DNA from: Oreohelix idahoensis
Taxonomy: Eukaryota > Mollusca > Gastropoda > Stylommatophora > Oreohelicidae
Assembly (NCBI GenBank): GCA_024509875.1
Contig: JAMPIV010019083.1
Coordinates: 143,182 to 207,181, forward strand
DNA: 64,000 nucleotides
Direction of reading: 5' to 3'
Shown: piece after piece, positions 33,271 through 46,250 of the stretch
How the letters are laid out: every line of letters begins with the position of its first letter
Numbering within the stretch: the stretch's first letter is position 1
Translations under genes and position numbers: made by a program
The notes under the pieces: generated by a model
What the model was told of the DNA's origin: nothing
Seen by the model: the letters and a program-made list of their open reading frames with translations, nothing else
Databases searched by the model: none

Positions 33271-36200
33271 ACTCGCGTACGCACACACATAAGTGACGAC
33301 AATTAGACGCACAGACGTGGAAAAACTATAACAATGACATATAGATATGTTGGAACGAGCTGACCGACACGCTTAAATAAAGTTTATGTAAATTTATTAA
33401 CATAAAGAAAATTTACCACAACACATAAATGTTAATATCAAGCATAGAAAATACATTTAAGGTAATGAATTACTACAAGTATAATAGACCCATAGGTGTA
33501 ATCTTTTCCCTCGATGTTTAGCCCACGATTCTGTTAGAAGAAAAGTGATAGCCCCAAAGAGTCACGGATATATACGCTATGTTCTATGATTTCCCTTTAA
33601 AGGTATAAACATAACTGATACTCTACTCTATCCTAAGGAAAATATCATTAGCAAAAAAAAAAAAAAAAAACTGCATAAAGGAATTTAAGACAGCAAAATG
33701 GGTGCCAAAAATACAACAATAAAGGAATCACCACTCAGTCCTGCATTCACTCTATTCATGTCAGCCGTGGCCACGCGCTTGCATTCGTACTTACAGCTTT
33801 GGTAGCAACTTCTGGAAAAACAATTTTTTAGGACATACACATACAGAATCTCCAGTGTTATTCTTGGCCAAGGGAATCCCAGCTCCGCAAAGACAGGTTG
33901 AATTCACTACTTCAGGAAACGTTTCCTTGGTTATTATTATTTAGGATATGTTTATGTCACATTTAAAATTGTCCAGGCACGAAAGTTAACAGCGTGCACA
34001 GTGTCAATAGCTTAGGTTTTCCAGTACCTAGGAATGTCAGGTCGGTGCCTTCTCTCAGTATAGAAATTTAATTTGGTCACACCACAATTAGTCAAAAATG
34101 TCGGATTGTTAATGATTTGTAATTTTTCTCGCCACAGGGCTGCATGTACATGAGAATTTGTGAAGAAATATAATCTGGCTCAAAGGCCCAGTATTGGCAT
34201 TTAGTCTTTACAACCGTTAGTGAGATTTGTACTCTGTCTATTTCTGGAGGCACACACACTGCCAGATAGGTGTTAACTTGTAAACCCACGTGGTTAACGA
34301 TAAAAATGTTTCTTCTCTCAGTTGTACTAAAACCGCAGGTAAAGGTTGGGCTGACCCAAAACTCAACACAGAACTACTAAGAACTATATCCAATTCGACC
34401 AACTAAATGATGCTTCTATTAACAGAGATCTTAGGAATCGAACGCTAGATGTTCTAGTCTTGACTGTGGAGTACTGAATGAATTAAGTCTAAACTACTGG
34501 GGTTTATATCTTATGAAAAGAAATGATTTCCTAATTCTCGAAAACCCGAAATAGTTCCCGTCTTAACACCTACATAAAACTCAGACGACGGCACTGAAAC
34601 TGCCAGACGCGTTTCACACTTGCAGCTACCTATGGTCATTTCCCAGCAATGCATGTTGGCGCCTCTCTCACCTAACACCGAGAAACTTAACCGTAGAAGC
34701 TTCGTGTCAGATGAAAATGCTAGGCGATATGTCTGCCCTCATGTCTGTCGAGAACGAATTTCACACTATTTGGTCTCCTCTAGGACTTAGCTTAACAGCA
34801 ATAAAAAATGCGTTGCTAAATAAGAAAAGAGACAGGCGAAGGTATGAATGGGAGAGTTATATCTTTTCCCAATCAAACGAATGCGAAAAAAAGAAAAAGG
34901 AAAAAAGAGCGATAATAAAGGAGAAGACACGGTGTTACGTGCAGTCTTTGATATCTTTCATTATTATACATTTGTATGCTTGGTATGTTCGCAAATATTT
35001 TGTAAACTAAATAGAATCTCTTTTGCTTAAGGAAAAGTCCATATCGAGTTACTTCCCCTTGAAAGGAGTCTCAGATCGAACTCCGCGGACGAATCCAGTT
35101 TTACTGCGATTTATTCTTTGTTTGGGTAGAAATAGATTGTTCTTGCTTCAGAATATCTATGGCCTGAATTTATGTGTAGTGTGTTTGTCTAGGTAGGACG
35201 AGTCTGTCTTATATCTGTATATCTTTTACATATCTAAGTCGAACTATATGTTCTTTGTCGCTAGAAAGGTCAAAGGCTGTTCAGCGGGATGTGTGGCTAG
35301 AGGGTTGTGATTTGGCTTCGCCCTGAGGATGGGGGCTGGCATGTTTTCTGTATCGGCTTGTTGCCGGAAAAAGTGATCGATATATATGTAGGGGAAAGTG
35401 ATAGTCGTCCAGACCTATCGTGTATGCTTTACCCCAGTGTTTATTCTTATTGCCAAGGAATGGCAGAATCATATTTCTGATACCAAGGTAACACAAGTAA
35501 TTCTTATGAACTCTATTACGAAGCAATCGTTTTCGATAGGCAGACGCACGATTTGTACGTCTGAGGGAATATTTAACCAGATGAAGATGACATTCATTTC
35601 TAGCAGCACTATATCTTGTATGATGAAGTCAATTGTATCATGATAGAATCTACAGAGCAATGAGAACATTACATGTATGACGAACTTTAATACAGATTCA
35701 TTGTCCTTATCCAAACGCGAATGAAAGTTCACCAGAACCCATCTTGTATACACATATTAAAGGACTATCAGGAAGAGAAAGGGATGCCCCGTATTATCGC
35801 TTGATGAGTCCAGAGATCACTGCTACAGATGAGAACCCATTACTAGCGGTTCAATATGATTATATGAAAAATATGTACTGAACATTATTTAAAGGAATCT
35901 TCGCTAGACGAGGTTAGGTCTAGAAGCCATCTTGAATATTGTTTATAAACTGACATGCTTTGTCAGTAAACTCAGATGATATATATATGGGCAATACTGA
36001 GTGCTTGTCTACTGACATTCCATTGTGCTATTATGCAACGAGTGCCCATATATCATTGCAAGACCATCTATCAATTGTACCATGATGTATTATGCCAACC
36101 TGTGATTTGTCACTGTATCCGTGCTGTCGAATGTGTACGTCCAATTAAACTGTAACAAAAAGTACACAGCAGTTGGCGTCGATGACTTCCAGCCATACAT

Positions 36201-37530
36201 GAGTGAGAAAAAGAACAGTTATCAACTCTTCGAACTCTTTCATCATTCGCGTATTATACTCTCACTCTATGTCTACACACCACTGCGTAGGTCGAGTTGA
36301 TATTCCTATTCCTAACAACCACTCTGACGAGCAACGCTGGGGCCAACAACAAGTCTTTAACATTGGAGCTTCCACAGACCACCATACCTCTTAACACTGT
36401 GGTCCTGTAAATAGTTGATGTCAGTGTGAACAAGGAACAATACAACTTCATATCTATACACCATTCAACAGTAAATATGTAGAAACAGCATTTAACTCTG
36501 GTGATAATTCAAGAAAGAGGATATTTAACACACATGTAGAATAAAGAAAAGATACAGAAATTTATTAATCATAAATGTCTCTGCGACAGCCTTCATCGAA
36601 CAATCAAAGGGTTCCTCTGCCTTTACCGGCTAATGAAAGAAGTCCATGACATTAGACAGGTTAAGAACCCCTGACGTAGCGAAACAACATTGCCAACACA
36701 CATAGATTTACTAAACATTCAGAAGAAACACAATATTTGTAGATAATATTATAGGAAAGAAAGATTGTAACGAAAAAAAAAAGTGCCAGCACTCTAGAGA
36801 ACCGAACATAGCAACCCTAGGAGGCACGTAGGCTTTAAAAAGAAACAGATTGAAACATAGTTAGGGCAGCATTCCAAAAACCCAAAAATAGGTTATTCTG
36901 TGGGACCTGAAAAAAAAAAAAACGAAAAAAAAAAAAAAAACAGCGGAAACTTAAGAGAACCTATAATGATGACAATGTCAAGATATCACTACATGGCATT
37001 GGGCCGAATTGCGAGAGCCCAAGCGCGGCTTTATCAATAATAACAGCAACATAAGAGAACCGAACATAGCAACTCCAACTTACATGTAAAAAAAAAAAAA
37101 TAATAATAATAAAATAAGAGAGAATGATTGTTATTAACTCTTAGTATGTAAAAAAAAAATTATTTAACAAGAAGGCTTGTTACAAAAATAATACAAGCAC
37201 GATAGAGACAAGAAATATCAACTTGTATGTAGCAAAACAAAGGAAGAGAAAATATTTTAACAAAGATTGAGACAGCACTTTAAAGGACGCAATGATGGCA
37301 ACTGTATGTCATCACCACAACGTCGTTAGCCTACAGCTCTTAGTGGAGCACATGTCTTCAACATATTCCCGCCAACTTTCCTGTCGTATGCCCTCTATTC
37401 AAAGTTTTTCTATGTCTTCTTTATTCCCATCATGTCTATCTTCAATAATACGCATATTAAAAAAATCTTTTTTTTTTTACCTTTACTTAATGTTAAATAC
37501 ATGAAAGCCAACTTGGAAAACAAAAACAAG
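33271..37530. other. 4.3 kb of unassigned DNA
   Basis: AT-rich, with poly-A tracts near 33652, 36912 and 37090. ORFs of 60-99 aa (for example 34711-35010, 35398-35643 and 35469-35753) overlap on opposite strands and show no domain. No repeat partner recognised in the window. Confidence 0.4.
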
Positions 37531-37534
37531 GAGA

Positions 37535-37672
37535 AGAAAACTGGAGAGAGAAGTGAAAATGATGAGGAAAACGTGGAAAGAACTTGAGCTGATGACACGT
37601 GACAGGAGGACTTGGCATGTGTTTGTTGAAGGCATGTGCTTCTTGGGGAGCTAAAGGGTATTGATTAATTGA
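37535..37672 (+). pseudogene. RTE-like LINE 3' extremity
   Basis: GAAGTGAAAATGATGAGGAA to GGCATGTG-TTCTTGGGGAGC and AAAGGGTATTGATTAATTG match 22505-22640 at about 90%. This is only the last 140 bases of the LINE with a two-unit ATTG-like tail. Confidence 0.7.
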
Positions 37673-38061
37673 ACTTGGAAACAGATTAGTAAAGTTAAAC
37701 ATGGGAGGATCAACAAGAAAATGCCGAATTCACAGAAGTAACATGAAAGTATCATTAAAGAAAAAAAAGTAGTAGCTCCTCCGACTAGCTATGGATACTT
37801 TATGATAGACGAACCATATACTGCAATGAATGCTAGAAAGAAAATATATCAGCTTACCGTATTGTTTAATAGAGCTACAGTACCTGAATGCTTTGATCTA
37901 CACTTCCTGCAAGGGAAACTGGTGCAGTGGTGGTGTAACAGAACGGGGCGGCCCCTCTTGATCTCTGTTTCACTACGGCAGTAATCGGTACATTTGTGGT
38001 ACTGATTTTATTGAGTGCTCTCAATTGTCGCACTTTCTTTCTTTCTCTGCTAAGTAGCAGA

Positions 38062-38398
38062 TATTTTGTAGCAGACATTCGGGACCTAAAGACGCAACAA
38101 TAGACAATGCAGTCAGCGACCCGTAGCTTGATTGCTTGCGTCAGGGTCAGCGAACCAGAGCTGACCAAGACCCTACTCCACCTCCAAGTGGTAGTCCTGG
38201 AAACAGGCTGCATCAATGCAGTCTGGCTGAGTGAGTAGGGATCGAAGAGGGAAGCCTAACCTGGTCCCAAAAAATGCCGTGCGGAAGTCGGATGTGTCGG
38301 TCGAAAGGCGCAAATATCGCAGCTTCGCTGTAAACGGGCACAACGCAACCAACGCCCTTTTCAGGACGAACAAGGAAGAAGGAAGAAGAAGTATCTAC
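38062..38398 (+). mobile_element. 307-bp GAA-tailed retroposon, copy 2
   Basis: Body 38081-38388 matches 5187-5493. Tail GGAAGAAGGAAGAAGAAG. The flanks share GTA-C-ACATTC (near 38068-38080 and 38391-38402), an eroded target duplication. It abuts the 2.2-kb repeat copy 2. Confidence 0.7.
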
Positions 38399-38399
38399 A

Positions 38400-40570
38400 T
38401 TCTTTCGCTACTTTTAGTGTATTGTGTCTTTGTCTGTTTATCTGACATTCCTGGTGGATGATAACACTAAACATTTGCAGGAGCGGCTGAGAGAACATTA
38501 TCGACAACCACGTTGGTTAATCGCAGGCGCGGCCGATATCAGTACGCAGATTAACACGTATATTGCGCCAGCGCAATCTGCTTAATCACTGATAAGGCAC
38601 GGGTGCGTCTCCGCCAAGGTTGTAAAGAGATGGATTTTGTGTGTGCTCAAGCAACAGATAAGACATTACTTTAGCGAAAGTAATAATTTGTTACATCTTA
38701 CACACATTGTCGTGTGAAGTTACCGACCTGTTTGTGAGTTGGTACACAGGGCAATCGGATGTTTACAGCCCATTTTCAGAAAAGTAATGTTTGAAATTTT
38801 GTACTAGATGATTCATGCAAAATATTCAAAGCAGATTGGCTGATCATTTGAGCCCCATAACAAACAGAGTGGGGTAAGACAGTGAATATAACCTACACAT
38901 TTCGTGGTTTTTTCACTGTGAGATTCACACTTGCCAAAGACACCAGACCAGTTAGAATTAAGAATTTCCATTTATCTTTTAATTGGAGTATTCATTAGGA
39001 CTTACAATTCAGCCCAGGAAATCTCTATCATTTTAATAAGGAAAGCCGCTGTCTGAGGAAACTGAAGGAAAAACACGGAGTCAGAAAGGGAATTAAAGTT
39101 CAAAGAAACGACACCACAGACGCGTGTAAGAGGCCGATTCAAGTCTCTTTTATTCATCTGAGCAAAAAGTCTGTGAGTCAGGATTGGCGTAAGTTGTGAT
39201 TTTACATTCTATATTTTATTATTAAGATGTGAACTAACATATATATGTTTATGGCCATGTGAATTTTAATATGTAAAAATCGCTAATGGATGTCCTTGTT
39301 ATTTGAGGCTGGCAACTTCATCGTATAGAATGATGATTTCATGAACTACCATTGTAAAGGGCTGGTGATTGCTTTATTGCTAGTTTCGTAAATAGAACTA
39401 AAAGCATAAAGTAGTCCCAGGTTCCATATGGAACAGGGAGGAAAAGATGAAAGAAATGATGTACATTCTAAGTATAATACTTACAGTTTCAAACCAGTGT
39501 AAATGTCGACGTTAATATATGCATTATAAAATTAATGGAAGTTTCAAACTTTTCAATTCAGTGTAAACATAAATGAAACCATATTCAGTTTATATTGTGA
39601 ACACTTTTCAATCAGTGGAAATGTAAATGTAAACATATTCTATCTGTACTATTAACCTTTGCATTTAAATGTAATGTAAACTAAGGCTATTCAATTTAAA
39701 TGTAAAGAAAGCTTTATCCCGAGGGATTAAATTTAATTCTCATCGAGGGTAAATTCTGAGTTAAAGTGGATGGTGGAATGGGAAGATAGGGACCCACAAC
39801 AATGGGTTGGAAAACGCAATACTCAGAAGAGCGTTTCGTTTCTATTCTTTACCATAGTTATTGGTGGTACCAGCAGAAAGTACTATCTCTGGAACAAGAA
39901 GGGAACAGTGGCCTAAGCTTTAAGACGAAGGACCATCTTTCTAGACTCTCCCTGAAATTTCTGGGAAACGAGCTACACCCGACAACCTTGACCAGCGACG
40001 AGTGTAAGCAGTATAAAAAGAACTAACCCATAAAAAGGAGCAGAACCGTCATTGGCAGCCAAGTTCAATAAATGCTGTAACTTGAACTTCTTTTAAAAAA
40101 CAGTTACCTCCTATTTCAAACTGTTAAAACTTAAGTGATTATTAAATTTTGTTATTTGTAAATTTACAAATTTAACTTCGATTTAATCATTTTAAAGTTA
40201 CTGCATGTTTGTCTCAGTCAATTTACTACACACACTCTAAACTGAGCTATACCAGAATAATAAGAATTCCCCTGAGTTAATCAGAGGTGGGGGCTTAAAC
40301 GAGCTAACATAAACCATTGCTTAATCCTTCACAAAAGTTGTCGGCAGATTCTAGAATTAACGTGCTCAGCCAAACGCAGCATTGTTTTCGCTTATCTGAA
40401 TATCTTGTGAAAACTACTTTGTGGTAGAAGCGTCATTAACCTTCTATCTACATATCTGCCAAGAGTAATCTTGTGCGAAGGTAGACACCTTTGAAGCCCA
40501 TATTAGATACTCTTGAGTTTTGGCCACTGTTGGACCACTACTGCAAAGCAGGGGAGGCAATACCGTCACA
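38400..40570 (-). mobile_element. 2.2-kb dispersed repeat, copy 2 (inverted relative to 1449-3710)
   Basis: Collinear on the minus strand with 1449-3710 over the whole length, with many substitutions and small indels. No coding capacity. The 74-aa ORF at 39802-40026 is not conserved in copy 1. Confidence 0.6.
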
Positions 40571-41229
40571 GGTGGCTCCGTGTTCCATGGGCAGCGACAA
40601 GGAAACATCATGATGATGATGAATGTGAAGACAAGCCTGTTTTTTTTTTTTTTTTTTTTGGTCAGCGTCTCCAGAGATTCGCCTGACCCTCCTTATGAAA
40701 CTTCTCGCTGGTATATACCAGTGGGTCGTGTTTTAATACAAATATTGTCTCATGTTGGCCAGGCAGGTTCCGTTCTTCAAGATCTGTCGGTTATATTAGG
40801 TCGTATGCCCGAACTGTACGACAGCTTTCGACGCGGATCATCCGCATTAGTTTGTGCTCTTTACGGAACAGTGGAGGCGGAGATGGTAAGCATGAACCAG
40901 CGCTGGGGGACCACGCAAATGATGGCTGTGTCCGAGGAAAGTAGAGGAATTGTTGCTGCACTCCAAGGCGCCACCAGGCGTGATAGTCACTGATTGCTTT
41001 GTCAGTCAGCGACCAAGGACCAAAGAAGAAGAAATCGGAGCAAGGAGGGTTAGGAGCCACCGTTGTAGCTGGTCCCATTGTAGGAAGTCTGCATTAAACA
41101 TTCACATGCTTTTGCAGCAGTGGTTTCTGTGGAAATTTGATTTACATGATACGGTTGTCAGCCTCATGCACAACCTCATCTTAATCGCCTTCTACGACAT
41201 GCATGCGGTAGTAGTAGTTCTATTCTTTA
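40571..41229. other. Unassigned DNA with T17 tract and GAA-tailed end
   Basis: A T17 run at 40641-40658 produces a poly-F ORF that is not a gene. Sequence near 40960-41035 ends in CCAAAGAAGAAGAAA, like 26380-26440. Confidence 0.4.
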
Positions 41230-41600
41230 TGTCACGAGAGGGTTGATGTTATTGAAAGAATAAGATATCCTGGACAAACAGTTGTATCAGGTGATACCAG
41301 GATAGTGCCAGATAAGAGACTTGTCTTATGAGAAATACCCCCTTTTCTGAAAAGAATAAGGGTGTACCGACATTAAAGGTAGGATCAAGCTGAATAAGTT
41401 TCTAGGTCTGATGATAATATATGTTCCTAGATCCCTATGGGCTCCCTCTCAAGATCCTCCTATGATTATATTATTATTATTATTATTATTGACTCTGCTA
41501 GGGGTATTAACTAAATTATTTACCAACAAGAACTTCAACTCAACTTAAATAATAAATTAAGTCTGCTGGTAAATATTTACAATTTATTTATACAGTTTCT
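41230..41600 (+). repeat. Dispersed repeat, copy 2 (partner 8106-8480)
   Basis: Same order of conserved blocks as copy 1, with a (TTA)n microsatellite inserted at about 41466-41490. Function unknown. Confidence 0.6.
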
Positions 41601-42168
41601 CTTTTCTGTTTTAAAAGCTTGAAATGAAATCAAATTCAATTACAACATTAAATCAATAAACATTGGAAATTAGTCAAAAGGTTTCAAAAGACATTAAAAT
41701 AGTAGACGTTTCTCACTTTGGTTAATTATCTCCGCTGGAAGAATATTTATATAATACTAACAAGTTTATTTCACTGTCACTTGAATGTGTAGCTTTCACT
41801 GGTTATTTCTAAGTCCACACTTTTCATCATAAACTGTGTCTTTATTAGAATCTTGATTTTTAATATAGGGGTGTCATCAGGATACTCTGAGCCTTGTTTG
41901 GCCACTCATCTCTTGTAGAGAAGTCTGTCACACTCCTGACATGGAAGTAAAAGTCACATGAAGTTCCTCCAGGCAGTGGATACTGGGTAACTGGCCCTAT
42001 AGACAACAAGGGCGCTCGCACCACAGGGTCCAGCAGTAGTGGCTGACTCTTTAAAATGTGTGAGGTTTTACAGGATAGAACCTGAAACAAAATAAATGTA
42101 ACCCCTATATGGTCCATCACTATTCCACTGTTACAAAATTTGGGATGATAGACAGTTTCAGACAGTCT
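41601..42168. other. Unassigned spacer upstream of the nested LINE
   Basis: No motif or coding signal. The 124-aa minus-strand ORF at 41860-42234 overlaps the LINE antisense and is not conserved. Confidence 0.4.
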
Positions 42169-42661
42169 GTTAATGGTTGACCAAGGCCATGTGTGGTGCC
42201 GAATGCTGGACTGACCACAGGCTGATTGCATCAAAACTCAACCTTAACATACAGCCCAAGCGAAGACACCAGAGTCAGAAACCCATGAAGAAGCTCAACG
42301 TCACAAAACTTAAAAGCGAAGCAACCGCAGAGAGCTTCTCAGGGGACTTGGACAGCCGTCTGAGGGACGTTGAGCTCGGTCAAACCACTATAGGGGAAAA
42401 ATGGGCCACTCTAAAGAACATTGTGTACTCTGCAGCCTCTGAGAGCTTGGGATATACAACACGCAAGAACCCTGACTGGTTTGATGAGAATGATGTAAAT
42501 ATTAAAACACTGCTGGCTGAAAAATATCGCTTGCACAGAGACTATCAAAGCAACCCTTCCTCAACATCCGAAAAGGCAGCCTTTACCAACATACGCAGAG
42601 TTGTCCAGAATAAGCTCAGGAAGATGCATGATGCATGGCTCAGCAATAAAGCAGACGAGGT
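42169..42661 (+). CDS. LINE segment 1: end of endonuclease and linker
   Basis: Open frame with AMCGAECWTDHRLIASKLNL (the terminal S/TDH of an EEP endonuclease), then KKLNVTKLK, SLGYTTRKNPDWFDEND and NKLRKMHDAWLSNKADE. It breaks at GAGGT (42657-42661), which is the left target duplication of LTR element 2. It resumes at 51789 with GAGTT. This is the 5' part of a non-LTR element truncated at about 42169. Clade not assigned. Confidence 0.82.
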
Positions 42662-43806
42662 TGTAACTGTCTTTTTTTTCTTGTTGAGGTGATCACTGGC
42701 CCAAGACAGTTTACATGTTGTTAGATGTGTAGTGCGAGCGTATGATGAGTTGAGTGTGGGTGCGAATGAAGACGCGAATGTGTTTAGGCTCGTATAGATG
42801 TAGATCCTGCAACCCATACTCTCACATGCAGTAATCAAGGATGCTTTGACACTGCAGGCATGTTTCAAGACATTTATTGACGGGAACACACATAATATCA
42901 ACAGGAACAGTCAGTGTAACAAGGTCATGCTGACCTGACATCGATAGGTATACATTTGGCATTCAAAAAGGTAAACATCAGAATAGACGTGCATGGTCAA
43001 TAGCAAAGTTCTTCAATAATGACAGTTCGTAGCGTCGCCCTTGGCGTCTCTGACTAAACGCGTCAGATGCCTTAGTTACCTTGACACACAGGTGCAACTT
43101 GGCACTCCCTGCCAATTGCACATATCAGGCTGTAGTATAATAGCCGGAAGCACAGGCCTCGTCCTAACGTCGGCCGTGTACTTCTGTTAAATAGGTTATC
43201 ACCAACCCTGCAGTAATACTTATTGTAGATAGAAGTTCCGCCAATCTGCGGCTCCCACAATATATCTTCGTCACTGGATTTCTGGACAATATAAGACTAA
43301 CAGTCTTGGATGGCTACCTCGAGCACAAATATATAAGTTCTGAAATGGCGGATCCGTGAACTGCTGTTCACCCTAGGTAATCCTTTACATGTTCTGCCAC
43401 CGAAAAGCGTAATAATGCATAAAGGTCGGTATTACCTGGTAAATGAATCCTCAGAACTACACAAGGAATTCTGTCGTCATCCCGACGCACAGAGATTCAC
43501 TGGGGAAAACTGCCATAGCAGTTACTTCGAAGATTCTCCCCGAAAAACAATGGACTCTTGGTCCCTTCAGAAAAACAGGACCTCCCGGCTTCCCGGAAGT
43601 ATATCTCACTCCCGCTTAAAAAACCTTCCCATAGGCCCACGCCGAACTGTCAACCTCTGACCCTAAAGGTCAAACACAATGAATGAATAAACAAGGGAAG
43701 ACAACCCCTAATCAACCTGACATCGCAGGTAAAGACACAATTATACTTATGATACAAACATAAGCAAATAACTTGACAGATGACTCCGTCGAAAATGACA
43801 GCAACA
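42662..43806 (-). repeat. 3' LTR of element 2 (1,145 bp)
   Basis: On the minus strand it starts TGTTGCTGTCATTTTCGACG and ends CAGTTACA. Differences from the other LTR are seen near 43062, 43202 and 43541. Confidence 0.96.
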
Positions 43807-43822
43807 TTACTACCACCCCCCT
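43807..43822 (-). promoter_or_regulatory. Polypurine tract of element 2
   Basis: Minus-strand AGGGGGGTGGTAGTAA sits directly before the 3' LTR start TGTTGCTG. Confidence 0.8.
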
Positions 43823-44245
43823 GTAAAAAAAAAAAAATGCAATTTTTTTTTTTTTTTTTAATATGTTCATGAGCAAGATAGCACCAGTATCACTTCTGTG
43901 CTCATGCAAACAATGAACCTAATATCAGGTACAATAGAAGAGGGTACAAATCATCTCCCAACATAGGAGAAAATATTTCCTTTAAGCCAAACAAACTAAG
44001 GGATACCATTCAAGAAACCTAAGTTGCTGGCAATACCAATCATATATCAAACATTACTAAATAATATAATCATAGCAATATACAAATGTCAATGCTATTT
44101 TAGCAACATATCACTGATGGATGGACAAAATGAAATTTGTTAAATTATCTAAACATCATCCAAATACATTTGTATTACAACATATTATGATATTAAGGAC
44201 AGACCTAAGTCTGAAAATATATCAGGAAAAACTAGGACACAAGAT

Positions 44246-45640
44246 TTAACTGGAATCATGTGGGCATCTAGACAATATGTCCGCCATCACATTATCCGAA
44301 CCACGGATAGCTCGCACCGTGAAATGGAAAGGCTGAAGAGCAATAGCATAACGAGTAGATCTCGAGCTCTTCAAATCCTTACTTTGCATAGCCGTAAGAG
44401 CTTTTTGGTCGGTTTCCATAAAGAAATGCGCGCCCAGAAGGAACCTTTGTAGCTTAAGAATGGACCAAACCATAGCTAACAATTCACGGTCCAAAACCGA
44501 GTAATTCCTTTCTGCCGCATTCAGCTTCCTAGAAATATACATTACAGGATGCAGAGTTCCTGAATATTCCTGCATTAGTGCCGCTCCAATGCCAGTGGAA
44601 GAGGCATCACTACGAAGGACAAAAGTCTTATCAATCGTCGGTAGTCTTAAGATAGGATGAGATGAGAACAAATTCTTAACCTGATCCAATGAAGATTGGC
44701 ATTCTTGGGACCAACGCACCATATTAGGAGAACCTTTTTTCAATAACGTTGAAAGTGGTGCCATAATGGAGGACAGATTCTCAATGAATCTTCCATAGAA
44801 TTGTATCAATCCCAAGAGACTACGCACTTGCTTTTTTGTCTTCGGAACCGAGATATTTAATATCTTTGAAATGTTTTGGTCCTCTGTCTTCAACAGACCA
44901 TGACCAACTCGATGACCTAGGAAGGAAATTTCACTAAACCCAACAAAAGCTTTAGAGGGTTTAGCAGTCAAACTATGCTCACGTAGAGTAGATAGCAATT
45001 CCTTCAGACCCACATAGTGTTCTTCCCAAGTATCGCTGAAAAGACAGATGTCGTCTAAATATGCAATGACATCTGCACGATCTGATAGAATTCGTCGCAT
45101 CATGCGCACGAAAGTCGCTGGGGCGTTCATAAGCCCGAAAGGCATAAAATTCCATTGAAACAGACCCCTAGGTGTCGAAAAAGCAGTGAGAGGTTTGGCG
45201 TGTTCCGTCAATGGGACTTGCCAATAACCTTTCGACAAGTCTAGTTTAGTAAAGAATTTAGCTTTAGAAAGTCTAATAAGTAGATCATCTAATAACGGCA
45301 TAGGTTCAGCATCGAACTTCGTAACTTGATTTAATTTGCGATAATCAACGCAAAGACGTATGTTATTGTCTTTCTTTCGAACAATAACTATCGACGAAGA
45401 ATAAGCTGAAGTGGATGGTTCAATTATTTGTAGTTGAATCATTTCATCCAATTCTTTCTCGACTTGTGCTTGAAAATGAATAGGTATTGGGTATGGTCTT
45501 ACTCTGATCGGATTACGATCAGTAAGTATGATGTCATGTTCTATGACATCTGTGTGTCCAGGAATGTCGGTAAGGACATCCTGATATGATTGTAACGTAG
45601 AGGATACTTGACGTTGTTCCTCAAGACAAGTTAGAAGAGA
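44246..45640 (-). CDS. Reverse transcriptase and RNase H of element 2
   Basis: The ORF with an ATG ends at 45451, but homology to element 1 extends upstream in frame to about 45640 (DVLTDIPGHTDVIEHDI, comparable with DVLTDKPGHTNLLQYDM). RT blocks: LCVDYRKLNQVT, FFTKLDLSKGYWQVPL, NFMPFGLMNAPATFVRMM and catalytic YLDD (near 45050-45061), then ISFLGHRV. RNase H is complete: LRSDASSTGIGAALMQ, NYSVLDRELLAMVWSI, FFMETDQKALTA and IRGSDNVMADILSRCP, giving all the acidic residues and the terminal D. Stop at 44246-44248. This is the most intact pol region in the window. Confidence 0.94.
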   Translation of the reverse strand, partial: SLLTCLEEQRQVSSTLQSYQDVLTDIPGHTDVIEHDIILTDRNPIRVRPYPIPIHFQAQVEKELDEMIQLQIIEPSTSAYSSSIVIVRKKDNNIRLCVDYRKLNQVTKFDAEPMPLLDDLLIRLSKAKFFTKLDLSKGYWQVPLTEHAKPLTAFSTPRGLFQWNFMPFGLMNAPATFVRMMRRILSDRADVIAYLDDICLFSDTWEEHYVGLKELLSTLREHSLTAKPSKAFVGFSEISFLGHRVGHGLLKTEDQNISKILNISVPKTKKQVRSLLGLIQFYGRFIENLSSIMAPLSTLLKKGSPNMVRWSQECQSSLDQVKNLFSSHPILRLPTIDKTFVLRSDASSTGIGAALMQEYSGTLHPVMYISRKLNAAERNYSVLDRELLAMVWSILKLQRFLLGAHFFMETDQKALTAMQSKDLKSSRSTRYAIALQPFHFTVRAIRGSDNVMADILSRCPHDSS

Positions 45641-46250
45641 CTGTAACGTCTCTCCACGATTCCGTTGAAATAAGTGGAATCGTAGGAAGAGGTAAGTTCA
45701 CGTCAGAAAAAATAGTTTCCTCATCCTGTATAACGGACAGGGATGAGATGTGACCATGTTGAACTGGAGAGTCGTCCGTCGCCTGGAAAATAGGCTGTAA
45801 ATAGTCTGGACGTTCAATAAACTCTGTTAACATATTTATATGGAAGGTTTTATGCCTTCCATCCACATCGACAATATAGTCGACATCAGAAATTTTCGAG
45901 ACTATAGTGTATGGACCCTTCCAAGAAATGAGAAGTCTATTCTCTCTTGAGGGCAGTAAGACATATGCTTTGTCTCCAGGACAAAGTTGACGTAGGCGTC
46001 TTTTCTTATTAGCAAATCGCCTAGCTTTTTCTTTCGCAAATTCGGAAGATGAAGTTGCTAACCTGCACGATTCGATAATCTTTTCTCTAAGAGCTATAAC
46101 ATATTCATATGACGATTGTGTATCATCGTCAATATTATCGGAAGTTATCAAATCGTGTAACAAGGACATTGGCCCGCGCGGTTGCGCGCCAAAGACAAGT
46201 TCGAAAGGAGAAAAACCCTGTATGCTCGTTGGGAACCTCTCTATAGGCAA
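45621..46250 (-). CDS. Integrase C-terminal part of element 2
   Basis: GFSPFELVFGAQPRGPMSLL is followed by a helical region and a GPY/F module, LLISWKGPYTIVSKISDVDY, then FHINMLTEFIERP. It is separated from the catalytic core ORF by a one-base T-run expansion near 46213 (T5 here, T4 in element 3). Without it the integrase frame is continuous. ORF overlap with the RT region is small. Confidence 0.88.
   Translation of the reverse strand: MPIERFPTSIQGFSPFELVFGAQPRGPMSLLHDLITSDNIDDDTQSSYEYVIALREKIIESCRLATSSSEFAKEKARRFANKKRRLRQLCPGDKAYVLLPSRENRLLISWKGPYTIVSKISDVDYIVDVDGRHKTFHINMLTEFIERPDYLQPIFQATDDSPVQHGHISSLSVIQDEETIFSDVNLPLPTIPLISTESWRDVTVSSNLS

Noticed and set aside
33069..33312. Poly-IY ORFs
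   Set aside because: Translations of the TA microsatellite.
34711..36394. Possible host exons among several 60-99-aa ORFs
   Set aside because: No domain, no convincing splice-site-bounded series, and overlapping ORFs on opposite strands.
40520..40993. 157-aa ORF
   Set aside because: Contains a poly-F block from a T17 tract and no recognisable domain. Its end overlaps a GAA-tailed repeat.
42545..42901. 118-aa minus-strand ORF, also at 50611-50883 and 58366-58638
   Set aside because: Lies in the LTR of elements 2 and 3. Repetition reflects LTR identity, and the frame varies between copies.
43415..43660. 81-aa ORF with conserved copy at 51397-51642
   Set aside because: Both copies lie within the LTRs of element 2 on the antisense strand. 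No domain.
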